Shown here: piece after piece, positions 41,634 through 55,455 of the stretch
Layout: each line of letters starts with the position of its first letter
Numbering within the stretch: the first letter of the stretch is position 1
Origin: Rostratula benghalensis
Taxonomy: Eukaryota > Chordata > Aves > Charadriiformes > Rostratulidae
Assembly (NCBI GenBank): GCA_013399305.1
Contig: VXAI01000020.1
Span: 5,128,684-5,192,683, forward strand
Reading direction: 5' to 3'
Length of the DNA stretch: 64,000 nucleotides
Translations under genes and position numbers: made by a program
The notes under the pieces: generated by a model
Told to the model about the DNA's origin: nothing
Database searches by the model: none
Seen by the model: the letters and a program-made list of their open reading frames with translations, nothing else

Positions 41634-42168
41634 AAGGCAAGCTTCTGGGTGAATGTGTGTCTCGATTCTGCATTGCAATACTAGGATCCTTTTGTTAGCT
41701 TTTCTTCTTCTGGCACTATGCTTATCACTGCAGCATAACCTTGACCTTTAGTTCGGGTGGTTACGTTGCTTCATTTTAAGAGATTTCTATGTCGGTGTTT
41801 AACACAAATTGACAATTCTATTTCCAGGCATATCTCTTCTATAAATGTTTCTTCACAAAGAAATAATAGTTTTTTTGCCTTTAGATTGCTTTACAGCCCC
41901 ATAACTTGAGGTTAAAATATTTTTAAAGGTATCTCTTGGGCATTATAGGAAGACATTATTTTTATTAGATTAGTGAACATTTTTACTGACTGCAGTGCTC
42001 AGTAAACCTTAGTTTTCAGCACTTAATTGATTTATTGAGCTTTTACTTCCATTTCCTCTGATGATGAGGAATTGTATTGTGACCAGAAAGGTGTATTGCC
42101 TTTCAGCAAGTAGATGTCAATTTTTTTAAAAATTGTATTCTGGTTTTGTTTACAATGTAGAGGGTGCT

Positions 42169-42180
42169 GGGGGGGGGGGG
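42169..42180 (+). repeat. G12 homopolymer before an ASXL2 acceptor
   Basis: Twelve consecutive G on the sense strand, ending 54 nt before the 42235 exon. Confidence 0.9.
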
Positions 42181-42233
42181 TTGTTGGTAAAAGTGCATCG
42201 GTATCATGTTTTGGGGTTTTTATTTTTTCCTAA

Positions 42234-42359
<126 letters not shown>

Positions 42360-42642
42360 TAGGAGTATAATAAATATCTTTCCTGTTATTGTAATATTTT
42401 TCTACACTATGTGTTCTCTTAAAAAGTTTGTTTTTTCTAGTTTATCTAACTGTTTTTCAAATGCGGTAGCTGACTCTTTCTCAAGATGGCATCTTTCTTT
42501 CTGGCTACCTGGAAAATCCATGGGCAATTTTTTTCCCCCCGTGTTCTTTTCTGTAGCTGCTTTTTAAAGTTTGCCCCACCTAAGGAACTGCAGGCAGAGA
42601 GGTCATTTATCAATTAGCTTATGATTATTGTATTATGATTTT

Positions 42643-42655
42643 GGGGGGGTGGGGG
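42643..42655 (+). repeat. G-rich stretch after an ASXL2 donor
   Basis: GGGGGGGTGGGGG on the sense strand, about 290 nt after the 42235-42354 exon. Confidence 0.85.
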
Positions 42656-45600
42656 TAGGCGAGGTATAGCAAATAGTCTTTCTTTCTGGTAAATTTGTTT
42701 GCAGTCAAATATGCATTTATTCCCAGAGATAATAGCATATATGCTTACATACCTGCCCTATTAGAAGTTAACCCTCTTTTCTTCATTTGCATTATTCAAT
42801 ATCATATAGAGGTTTGGCAAATCATTTTTGGTTGACTCTTTTTCTTTGGTTGCTCTGTTTCTTCAGTTGGGTCCTTAATTATTCTGAAGCTGCATCTCTT
42901 GAGGTGGTAGATACAGTTTCTGGTTTTATTTTCTCTGTTTTGTAGCAAGATTCATGGATGTTGATCAGTAATTAATGAAGAATTTTCTCTGAAGAGATGC
43001 TAAGAGTAAATTCTCAGTAGCTCCATGTGATAGGCAGATTTTCTTGCTCTGCATGAAATATAATTGGAAATGTTCCCTTAGGAGCAGAAAATGTAGTGTT
43101 CACTAAGCCACTTGTCTCAGCTAAAGTAAAGTAGAGTAATTACATAACAGTTTCTTTATCTTTACAAAGGACTTTTTGCATTCAAGCTCACTGCTGAATC
43201 ATTTAGAGAAGTATTTTGCTATGTGGCCGCATTGGAAAAGTTAGAAAACAAGTTTTTGTAGTGCATATTCAACGTCTGGTTTTGTGGGGATAAGATTGTT
43301 CTTCTTTATGAATGATTCAGCCTAGTCCTGTTTTTCTAGATAGCCATTCTGAAAAATAGCTTGCAGGTACTGTATTTCCTGAACATCATAGTTTGGTTGT
43401 TCAATATGCTCTTGCCAGTTCCTAGTGAATTATTTTCTGCAAGGCTTACTGTATCACAGCCTCCCGTGAAAGGGTACCGTGGATTTGTATGTAACCTCTC
43501 TGCAGATGAGTCATCAGTCTCAGATGGGTCGCTAATTCTGATCAAATGGCATTATTCAAAACTGAAAATACTCCCTCAGTATTACAACTTCTGCTATGTA
43601 AAGATACATTCCATTTCGGATTATTTCCTGTAAGTTTTCTCTACATTTAAGACTGAGATGTATAATTTGATGTATGCGTTCCTCCCCATCCCCAGATATT
43701 TAATCTGTTGTTGGCTGATGATACCAAATGTAGACTAAATTCACTAGATGTTTTATGAATTTCAGAAAAAATCCTCTGGCCTTTCTGGACATCACACTTG
43801 GAATGTGGTGACCTATGTGTAAGGTTTAAGGGTTTCTGTTCTTGTACCTGCTGCAATGTTTCTCTGAAGGCATAATATTTCTTGGGATACTAATAATACA
43901 CTTCTTGAGTGTCTTGGAGAATAGGTCCAGCATCCTATATAGTGCACGATTCAGTTCCAGACAGTGGTTGGTTTTCTGAAACTCAGCTGATCTGCCCAAT
44001 GTTCACTGCATGGTGTGTTTGGTAGACATGCTGAGTTCCCATGAAACATGATGATTTTTTCCTCTTTTAGCTAACTTATTCTGCCAAGTATGTGATTTCT
44101 ATCCTTTTTCTATTTTGTTTTTTATACTTTGATGTAGAACCATGATGCTCCCATCCTTTCCATAGTTAATTCTCTATGTTGGAGACTAATGTTTTTGTTC
44201 CCAAGGCTGTAAGATTGAGTTTCTCTCGCATCTTCCAGGTTCTATTTCTGATCTGAGCAGTGATCCCCCCAAACCCTGGTAGCAACTACATAAAGATTCA
44301 AAATGTCTTTCTCTGTAGAAAACAGTATTAAAACATTAGCCTATGTTTCATCATAAACTCCTCTCAGAGTAACCTTTAGCTATACAGTAGTGGCATATTC
44401 TTGTCCTAGTCTGCTGAACAGCTACTTTTCACGCTACTCCCAAACACTTCCTACATCTGCTCATGAACTTGAGACCTCCACTAGAGGTCCTAAATTAGAC
44501 TTAGGAAGGGTGCAGGAGAGAGAATTAGTTACCCTTCTGAAGAGATTTTGTTTTTTTAAGGTATGGCTATGCTGGGCATCCACAGTGAACTACTGGCCTA
44601 TCATCCAAGGGAAAATACGCGTATTTCTTCCACAAGTTGATAAAACCTCCATAGTAGCCTGTAAGCAGTAGCAGATCAAACAAATCAGAAAACGTGTGAC
44701 CCAGGCACACAGACCTAGGTTTGACTTTCTGATAGAGTCTTGGGTTTTTCATGCTATTGAAATGCCTGTCATTGACTTTGCAGTCATATATATATTATTT
44801 TTATTTTTTTTTAATTTGGATCATCTGTATATGTATGTCTTTCCATAGGATACGAAGCATTAGCTGCAGAAAATGTTACTCCAGTTTGAAGTCACTTTGA
44901 GATGTACATTCTGTATTGATTTAAAAAAAGGAGTATACATACAGGCATTAAAATCAGATACATCCTACTACTAGTGTTACACGTAGGGACTGTGTGCTTT
45001 TTGCATTTATATTTAGTAGGTGGAACAGATGGTGACGACAGTTTATTGTGATGGATTCATGAAAATGAACACTTCTTCCATACAATTGTCCTTTAGAACA
45101 GGGCATTCATTTGTTTGTAATGGAGTCTTTGCTGTACAAAAATACAGTATGCTGGAAATATGTGTTGGAAAAGGTTATCTTGTGCTGAGCGCAGAGAAAT
45201 CCTTGTCTCATTCAGTTAGTATTGTCTGCTGAAAAGTGAAAGGAAATTGCAAGAATGTTTGTGGCTGAAGGGGAGCTTGCAGAATTTATGAATCTGCTGC
45301 AGTTTCTTTCATTTGTACATTTTGTGGGTTATGTTATAGCCTTTAAGGGGAGAACACTATAGGCCTTCCAAGAAATCTAAAGCATAATTGCATTACTTTT
45401 ATTAATATTACAGTTAAGTAGTTTGTAGCATTTCAGAAGTTCCTGATTATTGGTATCCCCAAATTTCCCCATTTATAAAATATGTGTATTCTTTTTAACA
45501 TGTCAGTCTCAATCCTTGCTGAGAGATCCTACGTGAATGCCAGATACCATCATTGCTCATAGCACTAGAATATTCTTTTCACATGTTTTTTTTAGAGTTT

Positions 45601-45894
45601 CTGCAGGAGTTTGTGTATGATTTAATGAAAAGGCTTTGTGTAGCATCTTTGAAATATTTGAAAGTAAAACAGACCAAAACCTGCAGGAGTTTCCTGGGAG
45701 GGGTTAGAAGCTTTTGAGTTTTCAGGGCCACCTGGACTCCCCACTCCCTTCCATTTCCATTTTGAGTGTCATATGTTAAGACTGAGAGAATAAAAGGTTG
45801 CAGCAGTATGTATATACTCTGAAGCACATGGGAGTAATTGCCCTTTAAGGAACTTAGAAAAGCATCTTTTAAATATTATCCTATAAATAATATC

Positions 45895-46345
45895 AAAACG
45901 AGACCAGATGGGACCTCCAGTGGTCACCTAATTTTGTTGGTCAGTCATAGGGCAAAATCAATTGTACACCTCTTATTCCTGACGGGTATTTGTTTAACAT
46001 CTTCTGAAAGATTTCTACTGATGGAGAGTGTAATGCCTCCTGATGGATCTAATTCAATGTCTCCTTATGCTTGGTGATTGAAAGCTCACATTTCCCAGTA
46101 TCTTAACAGAAATATTTCTTCCTGTGCAAGAGTTTAAGCTCATTACCTTTTCTTTCCACAGTGGACAGTAAGAAGACATTGTTCTTTATCCCTGTGCATC
46201 AGTGATTTATGTATGTCCCCTTCCTTCTGCTGATTCTTTGTCTTACTCATTCCTTGGTTTGTATTTTTCCTCACAGACCCTGTTTTCTAAACCTCTGTTA
46301 ATTCCTGCTGCTGCTTTCTGTTTGTTGATCGGTTTAGGTTCTTAT
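45895..46345 (-). mobile_element. Ancient CR1/L3-like LINE remnant
   Basis: Several landmarks of the reversed 3' half of old amniote CR1/L3 elements appear in order: GACCAGATGGGACCTCC, CATCTTCTGAAAGATTTCTA, GATGGAGAGTGTAATGCCTC, TTTCTTCCTGTGCAAGAG and GACCCTGTTTTCTAAACCTC. The element is highly diverged and without any open frame, so it is much older than the CR1 copies with clean tails. Confidence 0.65.
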
Positions 46346-46726
46346 GAAATTTCTGAAAGATTAATGTTTTTAGACACTAAGTTAACACAGTAGATATTCT
46401 CATCTCTGTGATCACTGTCTGTTCACACAGCTATCTTTTAGCAGGTGTTATGGAAAAAGTTTCGTAGGTCACAGTGCACTGCAGATGCAGAGCACGTCAA
46501 AAGAGAAGCGCTCCATAGTGATTGATTCACATGAGCCTCGTCAAGCAGCCTTTTTACTTGGAAATAGATGCTTACAATTATGTTGGTGATGTGGCAGGAA
46601 AATCTGCTGCTGCTGCTGAGTTGAGTTGGTCTCTTGAGCTGGAAGTAACAGGATATCAGGTGTGATGTTGACTGGACCATGGATCATGTAAGAACTCAAG
46701 AGGCAAATACAGGGAATGTAAAAGAA

Positions 46727-46763
46727 GCTATTAAGACACCTAGAAAAGGCTATTAAGACACCT
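46727..46763. repeat. Short duplication in ASXL2 intron
   Basis: GCTATTAAGACACCT occurs twice with a 22-bp period, ending 128 bp before the DEUBAD exon. Confidence 0.8.
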
Positions 46764-46814
46764 TCTCAGAGTACTGTTTGTCTGGAGCTTACTGTATTAT
46801 ACGACAGAAGCTAA

Positions 46815-47084
<270 letters not shown>

Positions 47085-50000
47085 TAATGAGACTTTTTTT
47101 ACAATGTATTTGCTTGGGTAGATTTGATTCACTAGGAATTTTTCCAGGAAAGAAAAAAATTTCTATGCCTTCTTAGGTAAAACTATTAAATGTAGAATAA
47201 CTGTAAAGATTATCTAAGCGTCCTGCTTCCTTTCTTTCTGAAAACTGTGCAGCTCCCTGATTTGTCTAAATGGAAACTGGCCAGCAGAACTTCCAAACTC
47301 GCCAAATCTCTTAATTAGCTTTGCTGCCTATGGTGTTGAAGATAAACTCATCTTCAAGACTTTATTTACGTTGAGTCTCTTTTCATCTGAGATCTTCCTA
47401 GGCACTTTGCCAGCCATGTCCAGATCAATATTAGTTCTGTTAGTTTCTTCCCCTCCTCACCTTTTACTCATGCCTGTGTGTGCATCTGCTCAGCTCCAGG
47501 CCAGAATCTGTTTGTTCACACCTTGTGTAAGGAACTTCTTGTTCAGAGCTCATAGCCATAGGTCATATGGGTTATTAATCAGTTCTGTTGAGGAGAATGA
47601 TTTGGGGAGTAACAGGGTGGCAATAAAAGTTCAGTTTAATGTTGTTTCCTACATGGTTTGGTCCTTCCTGCATTTCTTGGCCTTGGCTAATTTTCAGGCT
47701 TTTTAGAGCAAGAAAAATAACTTCCCAGCTTGTCTAGCAGTTAAAATAGCAAAGAGAGCCCAAACCAATTTCATTTATGCACTTGCCTCTTTTCCAAATT
47801 TGAAGTGTCTTACCAGTTCCAGTGGGGACTACTCACATACTTAATTCAGACACATTAACTTACCCAAATAGGACATTGGGGTTTGTATGTGGTCAGTGTC
47901 CCGCTTTTGTAATTATCTGTATGTTAAATGCCATAGTATCACTTCTTAAACTGTTATCGTTTACTACATTAGCACGGGGGAAAGCAGTGCAATATGAGAC
48001 AAAATGAGAAAGAAGGATTATATTGATGTACATTTACTCAGCATTTATCCAATTTGGTACTGTATGTTGTGGACTAAAATTATGCTCTTTGATTATGGAA
48101 TATTTGAAAAAGAACATAAAAATACCAGATCCATAGGAGACACAATGTAAATATATTTATTCTCAAGCTCTCATAAGGCAAAGTCAGTAGTGAAAAATTT
48201 TAAGAGAACCTTTTTCCCTGCTATGAAACAGATTTTAACAAAATGCCCAGCAAATATTTTCCTGATAGTTTTGACTTCTTTTTTTTTCTCTTTCTAGTTA
48301 GTTTACCAGAAGAGATAAAAAAACCTACTGGGTAAAATCATGTTTTCTCTCCAACCATCAAAAATTCCAATGTTCGTGAATGACATTTCAAGTACAGGGG
48401 CCTTATTTAGAAGTTTTTTGCTTTAAAATTTATTTTTTAAAATGGAGGTTATAGAACTGACAAGCCCTTTACCTTCTTATCAAAGTGCTTACAGCAGAGT
48501 GTTTGGCAAGAAAACAAGGAGAACATTTGTTGAATTTCATCATACCTCACTAGTTAAAAGCAATGCATTTCTTTTTAATTTTTATTTCAGAAAGCATTCA
48601 CGTAATGCATACATGTTATTTCCAGTGTTATTTCAAAGGTCCAGTGCTGCACAGTTGGACACTGTTACTTTGCAAGTGAGATAGTCACAAAAAAGATGTT
48701 GATGTGAGATATTTATAGGTGTCCTTCTGTCTGTTGCCTTTTCACAGTGTTTGGTGGGTTTGTGTAGCATACCGTGTTTTAACATGCATTTGGAAGGCAG
48801 GAATCCCTATTCATCTCTGGAAGATTAATGAAAATGTTTGACCTCCAAATATGATAGTTTGAGGATTGTTTTCTGGTGGGGAGTGAAGCCCCAAATCCTC
48901 ATTTTATGGAGTTTTTGCTAGAGAAAGAATTGCATCCCTTTTCTTGATGGCTAAGAATGTCCTTTACTATGCCTAAAGAATAGCATCCAGATATGGGCTG
49001 ATGAAAGCAATTGAACTGATATTCTTCTCCTTCCTGTGGCAAGGGAAAAATGCCAGTGTAGTTAGTGCTCAAGGATCAAGTGGGAGGGAGAGAGAATTCC
49101 AGCCAGAGAACTCTGGTGAGTGTCTCGGGTGTTGGTCACTTCATCTGGACAAGGCAAGGCTATTCAGTCTTCCTCTTTTATTTCTACTGTCTAAAAATGA
49201 AATGGGGCATTCAGCCAAACAAAAGTGGAGTAAAACTATTCTTTGTGATAGCCGAGGGTTCAGATTTGTTGTTTTATATTGTCCTTGTCTTGTTTCGCCT
49301 AAGAACTCCTGCCCCTGCTTGTCTGGCTCTGAAAGGTTTCCTCCCCGTGCATGGCTCTGCAGTTGGCTGCTGCCGTCTTCCCCAGAGCAAGCTGCATGTC
49401 TGTGTTGTCATGTGGATATAGTATATGAAGTACTGTAATGAATGGCACTATAAAAATGTAATAGAGTTATGCTATTTGTGTATATATAGTGATCTGTGAA
49501 ATAAATTACTAATGAAGTGCAGTCTCATTTAGGCTTTATTACTGCTCCGCATAGAAAAACCCTATGATGAATGATCTTTTGTCATTCCTGTCATAAACAC
49601 CATTTTTCTGGGTGGTATAACTCCTCCTCCTTAAATCGTACTGAGCTGAAACTTGTCATGCATATGTCAGCTTGAATAAGCATTTTTAGAAACCATTAGT
49701 TAAGGGAGTTGAGGTTTTCCCTTTTTTGCGCACAAGTGTTTATTATAAATCTTTCTCAAGCCTGGTTAGTCTACTATGTTAAAAAAAAAAAAAAAAAGAA
49801 AAAGTTCAGGGCCATGTAAGGAGCTTCATGGGATGCATTTTCTGAATTTTGTTTTGTTTTCTAGTTTTACAGTTGTTATCAGGGAGCCATGGGAACCCCT
49901 AACGGAACAAGAACCATGGGAGCCCATGGCACAAAGGGTCTTTGGAAAGGTGTCCCTGCTGATCTTGGTGCTGTCATTTTTCCTACTCCAACTAGTTTTT

Positions 50001-51376
50001 TGACAAAGTGGAAGTGTAGGGTCAATGCCCTTTTTTTTTTTATTTCCTTAGGAAAAGATAAATTGTGTCATCGGTTATTCACACTTGAAATTGATATCAG
50101 CTTTTATATTAATTTAAATTTTATTTCAGTAGCAATGAGGCCTGTGTGTAATTTTCTGTATTCAAAGTGCCTATAAAAGAAATGGGAGCAAATTGGCAGT
50201 TATGGTAGATGTGTTTTATCAAGGATTTTATTTACTTTCATTTGAGTTCAGAGTGAGATAGTGTGTGAATGTTGTTCAAAGTAACAGCTTTGTCTATTTA
50301 GCAGACTGCTCCAAAGTGTCCCATCACTGGTTACTCATGTCTGAAATTTGAACATCCATATTTTCAGCTCTTTGTTAAACTATATGGACTCAAAACCTTA
50401 AAAATCTTAAAGTACAGCTGATAGGAAGCCTGTTGGGTGATCCTCCATGAGACCTAGATGTCTGAGCTGGCAATAAAGAAAACACGTAGGTATAGAAACT
50501 ATATGGAAAACAAACTCTGCACAAAAGGTTTCAGTTGTCACAAATCCCAGCAAAGTTTTTTTCTTTTCAGCTCTAATTAGTACATTGTACAGCTGAAGAA
50601 CAATGGAAATTTCATCAAAGAAATACCTGCTTCTAATGTTAATACATCAAGCTGATAATTACATGTAACAGAAGCCTTCCTGTCCACCTCTCAGCAAATA
50701 TTCGTCTTCAAAGCAGGAAGTTTCTCTCTGTATCTAGATTGCTATACTGCATCAGTGCCTCTTTAAATATTAATTAAACAACTTACGTTGTGCAAGGATG
50801 AGTAACAGGTCTGTATGATGGGGTGCTGAAAAGGAATGGTAGCTGGCAATATCTCGTCTACAGCACCTTTCCTTCTTGCTGCTACTGGGGAGTCGGATTC
50901 CAGCTATTAACACTGGGTTATGGGCAAAAGGAAGTGAAATACATCCGTGTAGTAAGCTTCCAGGAAGGGAAGTGCTGCCTTGTCTGAATAGTTGCAGAAA
51001 GCTTAAGTGATTTTATTCATCCTTAGGGAGCCAGACAAAATGTTCTGTCCTGAGTGCTCTGAAAAAAATGTGTCTTTCCAGACTCTACAAACGCTTAACA
51101 ACTTTCTGATCTTTGAGAATTTAAGTCTCTGTCCTGTATTTTCTCTTCTGGTAATACTGGGTTCTTCTGAACCTGTTGTGGTTTGCACCTGCCCTGCCCT
51201 TTCAGACAGGATGGGAATTTTCTGCTGCAAAAACAACCACAAAGGATCTCAAAGCCTCCTCAGGCCTGTGTGTGAAATTGCAGTGCCATTTTATCCAACG
51301 AAACCTACTCAAGAAAAGCATTTAAAACAGTAGAGGTTATCCTAGTAAAAATTTTATCTTGTCGTAGCTTTACTTG

Positions 51377-51424
51377 TTTTATGAAAGAAATTTACTAATC
51401 TTTTATGAAAGAAATTTAGTAATC
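51377..51424. repeat. 24-bp tandem duplication
   Basis: Two adjacent copies of a unit starting TTTTATGAAAGAAATTTA and differing at one base (ACTAATC versus AGTAATC). Confidence 0.9.
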
Positions 51425-53146
51425 TTTTATTTTCTGAATCAATCTACAGTTTATTGGTACCTGCCGTAGTTATCTAAATTCAATATTCTAAAATATCTTA
51501 AATATTCTTAAGGAAATAATTAAGCCATGTAGTATTGTAGAAGTGCCTGTGAGTGTCTGGGGCTTATAATAAGCCAATCTACTAAAAAGGAAAACATCAG
51601 TTTAGGTGGATGCTGGTGCTTCTAGGATGATTACATGACTTTGCAAAGATTCCCTCTCACCTTGTATGGGAAGAAGGTGCAGGTTGATGTGAATTAGTGA
51701 TTTTCTCAATTCTGTTTAAAATATTTAGAGGTAATTTGGGGGAGGTTCTTTACAGAATTCCATTTCAAACCCTCTTTGCTTTCATGCAGTATAAATCAAC
51801 TTATGTTCCTACCGTTCAAGCAATGACAAGAAAGGGCAACTGCTGGTTTAGGTTTGCAGAAATTATTCCTACTCCCAAGCACTCAGCTTGAGTTCTGCCG
51901 TGGGGAGTGGGTAATGAATAACACACAAAATTCTTATGCTTGTAAAAGACAAGGAGAGAAGTCTGCTATCTGCCATTCTGACACTTAGTATTTATTTTAT
52001 TTTTTATAATCAAAAGAATAAAAGAGATACTATTTAGTATATATTTTACTGTGCGTTAGTTTCATATTAAAAGAGAGTGAGCAAAGCTTTATTTTCACAG
52101 TTCCTTCCTTGCAGCAGTGTAACCATCTTCCCTTTTATTTCCTTAAACTCATCAGTACTTGAGGATTGTATTTGCCATTGGACTTTTTCAGTGTTTTCTT
52201 TATAAGACATCAAACTGCAGGAATTAGTCCTGTGTGTATTACTTCCAGCGTCTTTTTACATTTGTTTCCTTGGAATGATTTTGTAGTAGTAGCTACATGT
52301 TTACTTTGTCTTACTTAGCTGTCTTTTCTGCTAATATTGGAACCTTTTATCTGCCCTTTTCAATTCTCTATCATCAGTACCTTTCAAATATTTATTATTA
52401 TGTTCCTGTAAATGTTTGAGTTTTAGGGTTATGACAAAAGCACTTAGTTGAGAAGAACATTTGCAGTAGAAGGTTAAATGTAACATATGTCTTCTGCACC
52501 TAAGCATATTTTAAAAGCTGTTAAATTGGCACCCCTGTGTGTGTAGTAATTGAAGGTCATTTTATGTCACATTTCTCCCTTTAACTGGCATTTTTTCTTT
52601 GCTTTTGTTGGTTAATGTGGATAGTGTGGCATTATTGTGATGTGCTTTATTTGAACAGCTGTATTAGGCTAGTTTTAATATAGGTATCTTATAGACTAGA
52701 GAGATGAAGGAATTCCAAAGCATTTAAACCACCTTTTCAGTCCGGTTCCAGTTGAGCTAGCCAGGGGGGGTTCAGAGAGGCTACTACCCCGGGCTGGCCC
52801 CTCTGTCTTTGTGCTGCAAGTTAATACCTTTCTTACCAAACGCAGCTGTGTGGATGGTGTATCTGCACATTTCTCAGTCATGTATGAACAACAAACATCA
52901 GTTTCACTTTACACGAGCCAATGGCTGAAGGATTTTACTTCAAAATCCCTATTGGCACTAGCTACAGGAATACTCTTCTAGCTTCCCCAGTGCAGTCCAG
53001 TCAGGCTCACTGCCATTGCACTGCAATCTGGCTGCTCTGATTGATGGGGTAATGGAATTCTTGTTTGCTTGCTTGCAATAATTCTTAGAGGTCCTCCTCC
53101 ATATCAGTACTCCTACATATGTGAATAGGAAGGTTTACATTTTTGA

Positions 53147-53371
53147 TTAAATGTCATGTTTTTGTATTTCCGCAGGGTTGGTCACAGTATTCCAAAACTG
53201 TGGATCAGTATTTTCCACCATGTCACATCCCTGTTGTGGAAGTTCTTGTTTGGTTTCTAAAACCTTAGCTGCGAGTGCTCTTGTCATGCTTACAGCATGT
53301 CTCACCTCTAGGAACAAGTTTTGCAGATGTGTTAGGAGAACTATTGTGACTGCTTTTGTCCGTAGCAAGGC
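53147..53371 (-). pseudogene. Unassigned coding-like relic
   Basis: A minus-strand frame of about 75 codons, without an ATG at its start and bounded upstream by TGA, reads through LLTHLQNLFLEVRHAVSMTR, then ALAAKVLETKQELPQQGCDM and VENTDPQFWNTVTNPAEIQK to a TAA. The even use of residues looks coding rather than random, so a fragment of a retrocopy or old retroelement is plausible. The adjoining stretch (52690-53420) is more GC-rich than the surrounding intron, which fits an inserted relic. No family was recognised. Confidence 0.22.
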
Positions 53372-54343
53372 TCAACTCAGAACACCTAATAGGACACAGC
53401 AACGATGCTGTGCCTGCTGAAAGCTGAAAATACAAGAGCCACAGCTGTCTCTGCAGTGTCCTTTTCCATTAGTCCTTCTGCTGCATGAGGGGCCCTGTGC
53501 TCATGGTTGTTCTCCTGATGGAAACTAGTGAAGCTTTTGTTTCCCTCTCCTTCCCTCCAAACAAGTTTTATAAAGTACAGTGCACAGCTGCTAGTGTTTA
53601 AAAAAAAACAGAGGACCTTATATGCAATACCATTCCTACTTCCATTTGACAGAATTATTATTACTTTAAAAATAGAAAATAATTGATAAAACACCTGCCT
53701 TCCAGTGAGAAAGCCCTTTGCACAAGTGTCTTTTAAAAAGAGTTTATGCTAGGAGCTGTGTTAGGAGAGTGTAACTAATATGTGGATGTAAACAGTAACA
53801 TATATGCACACAAGGGACTGTCAAGCTTCAAATTATGTGGCTCTAACGGATGCATTTCACTGCTGCAGTGTGTAGTGTTTCAACTGCTCCTGCCTTGCAA
53901 AGTGCTGGTAATTAAGTGATATGAGTTGGTCTGCAGTGCCTCCAGTGTTTCCGCCGTAGGGCTGCACTGGAATCAGATTGAGAACAGAATATTCCTTGCA
54001 GTTCTGAACCCGAAGACAGATGAGGACTCGAAAGAGGATGTTGGATGCAGGTGCAGTGAAAAGACAAGCAATCGGAAGTGATCCATCCATCCATGCTTCT
54101 GCCACAATCTCTCTCCCTCTCACCACCCTTTCTTTCCCCCTCTCCCCTCTGTCCCCTGTCTCATCCCTCTCTTTCCCTCCCACTCCCTCAGTACATTTGT
54201 TTTGCTTAAATAAAAAAGGGGGAAAGAGGCAGAGGGGGCTTTTCTTAATTATTTCAGAACATTGCTATTCTTTGTCTTTGAATTATTTAAACTCAAGTTT
54301 CTTTTAGCTTGTCCTCTTCTGTGTTAAAGGCATACAGCCCCTC

Positions 54344-54368
54344 TTTTTTTTTTTTTTTTTTTTTTTTT
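54344..54368. repeat. T25 homopolymer
   Basis: Twenty-five T, about 60 bp left of the CR1 copy at 54427. Confidence 0.9.
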
Positions 54369-54426
54369 ATAGGCAATGTTTCCTAATGCCTAGAGGAGAA
54401 AAGGGATTGGCTGCAGGGTTTTCATT

Positions 54427-55455
54427 TAGAACCATAAAATAATAGAATCAATAAATAGTTGGGGTTGCAAGAGACCTTTAGTGGTCATCTAGTTCTACCC
54501 CTTGAGCAGGAACATCTTTGGCTAGATCAGGTTGCTCAGAGCCCTGTCGAACTTGACCTTGAATGTTTCCAGGGATGGGGCATCTACCAGCTCTCTGGGC
54601 AACCTGTGCCAGTGTATCACTACCCTCATTATAAGAATTTTCTTCCATATGTGGAGTCCAGATCTACCCTCCTTTAATTAAAAACCATTACTCCTCATCT
54701 TATCACTACATGCAAATGTAAAAAGTCTCTCTCCATCTCTCCTGTAGCCCCCTGAGGTACTGGAAGGCTGCTATAAGGTCTCCCAGGAGCTTTCTCTTCT
54801 CCAGGCTGAACAGCCCCATCTGTCTCAGGCTGTCTTCATAGGAGAGATGCTCCAGCTCTCTGATCGTCTCTGTAACCCTCCTCTGGACTCAGTCCAACAG
54901 GTCCATGTCCTTCCTGTGCTGAGGACTCTGGATTTGGACACAGTGCTCCAGGTGGGGTCTCACCAGAGTGGAGAAGAGGTGCAGAATGACCTCCCTCATC
55001 CTGCTGGCTGTGCTTCTTTTGATGCAGCCCAGGATTCACTTGGCCGTCTGGGCTGTGAGCACACACTGTTGAAACATGTCCAGCTTTTCATCCACCAGAA
55101 CCTTCAAGTTCTTCTTGACAGGGCTGCTCTCAATCTCTTCTTGCTCCGGTCTGTACTGATAGTAGCAGTTGCTTTGATCCAGCTGCAGCACCTTACACTT
55201 GGTCTTGCTGAACCTCATGAGGTTCACACACACCCACTTCTTGAGCTTGTCCAGGTCTGCACCACTCAGCTTGATGTCATCTGCAAACTTGCTGAGGGTG
55301 CATTCGATCCCGCTGTCTGTGTCACTGATGAAGATATTTTATAGTACTGGTGCTGGTATGGACCCCTGAGGGACCATGGGGACTTCTCACCAATATCCAT
55401 CTGGACAATTCAGCCATTTCCATCTGGACATGGAGCCATTCATCAGTTTATAACA
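54427..55455 (-). mobile_element. CR1 LINE, 5'-truncated (about 1 kb)
   Basis: The 3' end is at the left (AGAATCAATAAATAGTTGGG, then CAAGAGACCTTTAGTGGTCA). The body follows with CAGGTTGCTCAGAGCCCTGT and CTGGGCAACCTGTGCCAGTG. The minus strand encodes a diverged version of the NLMKFNKGKCKVLHL motif ([19 protein letters not shown]). A run of 25 T lies about 60 bp to the left. The plus-strand frame of 165 codons across it is a shadow. Confidence 0.93.

Noticed and set aside
49001..49438. Overlapping plus-strand frames of 145 and 118 codons
   Set aside because: Two frames are open over the same bases with no domain and no good acceptor, which points to chance in a slightly GC-richer patch.
49870..49945. 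Imperfect repeat encoding REPWEPLTEQEPWEPMAQ
   Set aside because: Only two units around CCATGGG; too short to call a coding repeat or an element.
52926..52950. Phrase resembling the HARE-HTH coding segment (GGATTTTACTTCAAAATCCC)
   Set aside because: Only about 20 bases match, with no flanking splice sites or continuing homology; the real exon is at 17443.
54847..55344. Plus-strand frame of 165 codons
   Set aside because: Antisense of the CR1 copy at 54427-55455; same composition as the antisense of other CR1 copies.
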